Source: Prevotellaceae bacterium (GTDB taxonomy: Bacteria > Bacteroidota > Bacteroidia > Bacteroidales > UBA932). Taken from it: a DNA stretch of 35,759 nt. This document shows, piece by piece, positions 34,524 to 35,759 of the stretch. Both the position numbers and the translations under genes were made by a program. Positions within the stretch are counted from its first letter, which is position 1. Every line of letters begins with the position of its first letter. A model generated the notes under the pieces. That model was given only the letters and a program-made list of their open reading frames with translations. It did not search any database and was not told the origin of the DNA. Location: contig JAISDB010000107.1 in assembly GCA_031265155.1 (NCBI GenBank), positions 1 to 35,759 of the forward strand, read 5' to 3'.

Positions 34524-34712
34524 ATGGAAACAAAAAAAATAATCATTAAAGATGTAACAGGCGACAACGCGGGTTGTATGGTCGAACTTAGGCGCGAAGG
34601 ATATAAAGAAGGAACCGTTGTGCGCGATTTTGTATATCACGAAAGCAACAACGCCTGCTACTTTGATAACTGTGTTGCTTACATTGGCGAAACATGTGAA
34701 TTTATAAAATAA
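34524..34712 (+). CDS. Small hypothetical protein
   Basis: A 62-residue protein with the ATG at 34524; a longer frame from 34410 adds 38 low-complexity residues and is less likely. It reads METKKIIIKDVTGDNAGCMV and is compact and beta-rich, with two Cys in the C-terminal half (ACYFDNC). It is the first gene of a rightward cluster under the operator-controlled promoter. Not recognised. Confidence 0.6.
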   Translation: METKKIIIKDVTGDNAGCMVELRREGYKEGTVVRDFVYHESNNACYFDNCVAYIGETCEFIK

Positions 34713-34718
34713 AAAGCA

Positions 34719-35135
34719 ATGGAAACGAACCGGGAATTTGAAAAATACTATGCCGAATGTTTGAACTCCGAGAGGGATAACAGAAAGGCAAGTGAAAAAG
34801 ATTTTGACGATAAAATAACATACATAATATCAGTGTTTATTTTACTGTCGTTTACCGTATATCTGTTTTTCGGAGAATATCATAACTGGATGATTATTGC
34901 CTCTTTGATTTTATTAATTGCATCTATGCTTGTCAATATCTTTTCGTTTATGTACAACAGTAACAAATGCAATAAGTTAGATAAAGATATAAGAAAAATA
35001 CATGCGCATAAAGGCGAGCAAAAAGACTATACAGGCGAATTTGATGATTTTAATAAAAATGTAAATGCGCTAAGGCACATAACCTTTGCAAGTTTTTTGC
35101 TGGGCGTTATATGCTTGGCAATATATTTAATATAA
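34719..35135 (+). CDS. Three-helix membrane protein of unknown function
   Basis: A 138-residue protein. A charged N-terminal segment (about 1-33) is followed by two close membrane helices (about 34-52 YIISVFILLSFTVYLFF; 57-77 WMIIASLILLIASMLVNIF). A cytoplasmic-type charged stretch (DKDIRKIHAHKGEQKDYTGE) and a third C-terminal helix (ITFASFLLGVICLAIYLI) follow. The layout is loosely like SLATT-type or other small effector membrane proteins of mobile elements, but I see no diagnostic motif. It starts 6 bases after the 62-residue gene. Confidence 0.65.
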   Translation: METNREFEKYYAECLNSERDNRKASEKDFDDKITYIISVFILLSFTVYLFFGEYHNWMIIASLILLIASMLVNIFSFMYNSNKCNKLDKDIRKIHAHKGEQKDYTGEFDDFNKNVNALRHITFASFLLGVICLAIYLI

Positions 35136-35186
35136 TCAATACATAAAAATTTAAATATTAACAATTAAAGATGGAGGAAACGTGTT

Positions 35187-35555
35187 ATGAACGAAGCACA
35201 AAAACAAAAAGAAGAATTACAAAAAGAAATAGACTACCATAAAGAGAAAATGGGTAATTACGCCTGTGAAATGTTTAAAGATACCTGCGGTATTTCAACT
35301 ATTATTGACAATTTAACCGGTACATTTAAGTGTGCTATGTATTATCTGTTTGAAGGTGGCTTAAAAAGGGATGACGGCATAATATTTCCGGGAGAAGCAA
35401 TAATAGAGATTAAACAGGCAATCTTTTCTACTTGTGATTTAATCAAACATCTGTCTATCATGTATGATGGATACATAAGAATCAGTTCTATTAAAGAGGC
35501 TATCGAACAAATCGAAATATTAGAAGCTGCACGTAATCCCCAAAAGGAAAAATAA
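35187..35555 (+). CDS. Helical hypothetical protein
   Basis: A 122-residue, mostly helical protein: N-terminal coiled coil (MNEAQKQKEELQKEIDYHKE), then a Cys-containing helical core (CEMFKDTCGISTIIDNLTGT; FSTCDLIKHLSIMYDGYIRI). It has a GGAGG at 35173-35177, 9 bases before the ATG, unusual for this phylum. It follows the membrane protein by 51 bases and precedes the next gene by 2. Not recognised. Confidence 0.65.
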   Translation: MNEAQKQKEELQKEIDYHKEKMGNYACEMFKDTCGISTIIDNLTGTFKCAMYYLFEGGLKRDDGIIFPGEAIIEIKQAIFSTCDLIKHLSIMYDGYIRISSIKEAIEQIEILEAARNPQKEK

Positions 35556-35557
35556 AC

Positions 35558-35759
35558 ATGTACACACTCGATTTGTATCAAATAAAAAACATTTGCAGGG
35601 ACATGGCAGAACTCGGAGCCGCCAGCTATGCAAAACAGACAGAACCCGAAAAGGATACTCTTTCGCAGCGTGAAGCATATAGACGGTTTGGAGCTTCCCG
35701 CGTCAAGTTCTGGGAGCAGAAACAGTATATTCATTCATACAGAACGGGAGTTGCAGAGA
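35558..35759 (+). CDS. Partial HTH-like protein, cut by right edge
   Basis: The first 67 residues of a protein starting MYTLDLYQIKNICRDMAELG, two bases after the previous stop. The segment LSQREAYRRFGASRVKFWEQ is a helix-turn-helix-like motif of a short protein type found repeatedly in Bacteroidota prophages and integrative elements, usually followed by a 'G-A/V-A-K-N' loop; the visible end RTGVAE fits. It may bind DNA and assist element regulation. The C-terminus is outside the window. Confidence 0.6.
   Translation, partial: MYTLDLYQIKNICRDMAELGAASYAKQTEPEKDTLSQREAYRRFGASRVKFWEQKQYIHSYRTGVAE

Larger units (their letters stand above)
30829..35759 (+). mobile_element. Integrative element/prophage inserted at tRNA-Pro (right end outside window)
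   Basis: The stretch begins at a tRNA 3' end followed directly by a tyrosine integrase gene, the classic arrangement for a tRNA-targeted element. It carries a CI-like repressor, short genes in divergent clusters, a DUF2335 gene, a nucleoside-deoxyribosyltransferase-like gene and an HTH-like gene cut by the edge. No structural phage, conjugation or replication genes are visible yet, so prophage and mobilisable island are both possible. The left boundary is inferred; the second att copy lies beyond the window. Confidence 0.75.

Overview
The window looks like a piece of a Bacteroidota chromosome, most likely of the order Bacteroidales. Evidence: AT-rich intergenic DNA; repeated promoter matches of the Bacteroidota type (TTTG, about 20 bases, TAnnTTTG) and few Shine-Dalgarno sites; a guaB / PPIase-like lipoprotein / surA / OstA-like cluster; a large secreted protein with a type IX secretion C-terminal domain (CHU_C); a surface-type lipoprotein with a Cys-Ser-Asp-Asp-Asp start; and a Bacteroidota-style tyrosine integrase. 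No species can be named from the sequence alone.

Layout. 1-413: two small minus-strand genes, one cut by the edge, that look accessory. 471-3237: a GlcD/GlcF-like oxidase pair. 3465-6330: purM and a long-chain acyl-CoA ligase. 6331-7296: a gene-poor stretch with a dispersed repeat and an IS982-type transposase remnant, leading into groES-groEL (7297-9251). 9514-14289: the rimP-nusA-infB operon, with its own promoter and a hairpin in the leader. 14290-15288: 1 kb of hairpins and repeats. 15289-21177: guaB, a SurA-N-like lipoprotein, surA and an OstA-like gene, all tightly spaced. 21356-24190: the secreted adhesin-like protein. 24191-24960: a second repeat-rich gap. 24961-27298 (minus): a surface lipoprotein with a possible sigma-54 promoter, then a DUF4105 membrane protein. 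27426-29325: tilS and ruvC, overlapping. 29330-30617 (minus): trxB behind a small coiled-coil periplasmic protein.

30755-30828 is tRNA-Pro(GGG). Directly downstream, and running off the right edge, is an integrated element (about 30829-35759): integrase, DUF2335 membrane protein and a coupled small protein, CI-like repressor, a divergent small gene, a nucleoside-deoxyribosyltransferase/TIR-like protein, and a rightward run of unrecognised small genes ending in a truncated HTH-like protein. Repeated TTTAACG half-sites at the repressor start and at the rightward promoter suggest the repressor's operators.

The core genes are housekeeping: purine synthesis (purM, guaB), translation and transcription (rimP, nusA, infB, tilS, tRNA-Pro), chaperonin, envelope biogenesis (surA, OstA-like), recombination (ruvC) and redox (trxB). 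The novelty is mostly in the right-hand element and in intergenic structure. All family assignments are by eye from motifs; none has been checked against a database.
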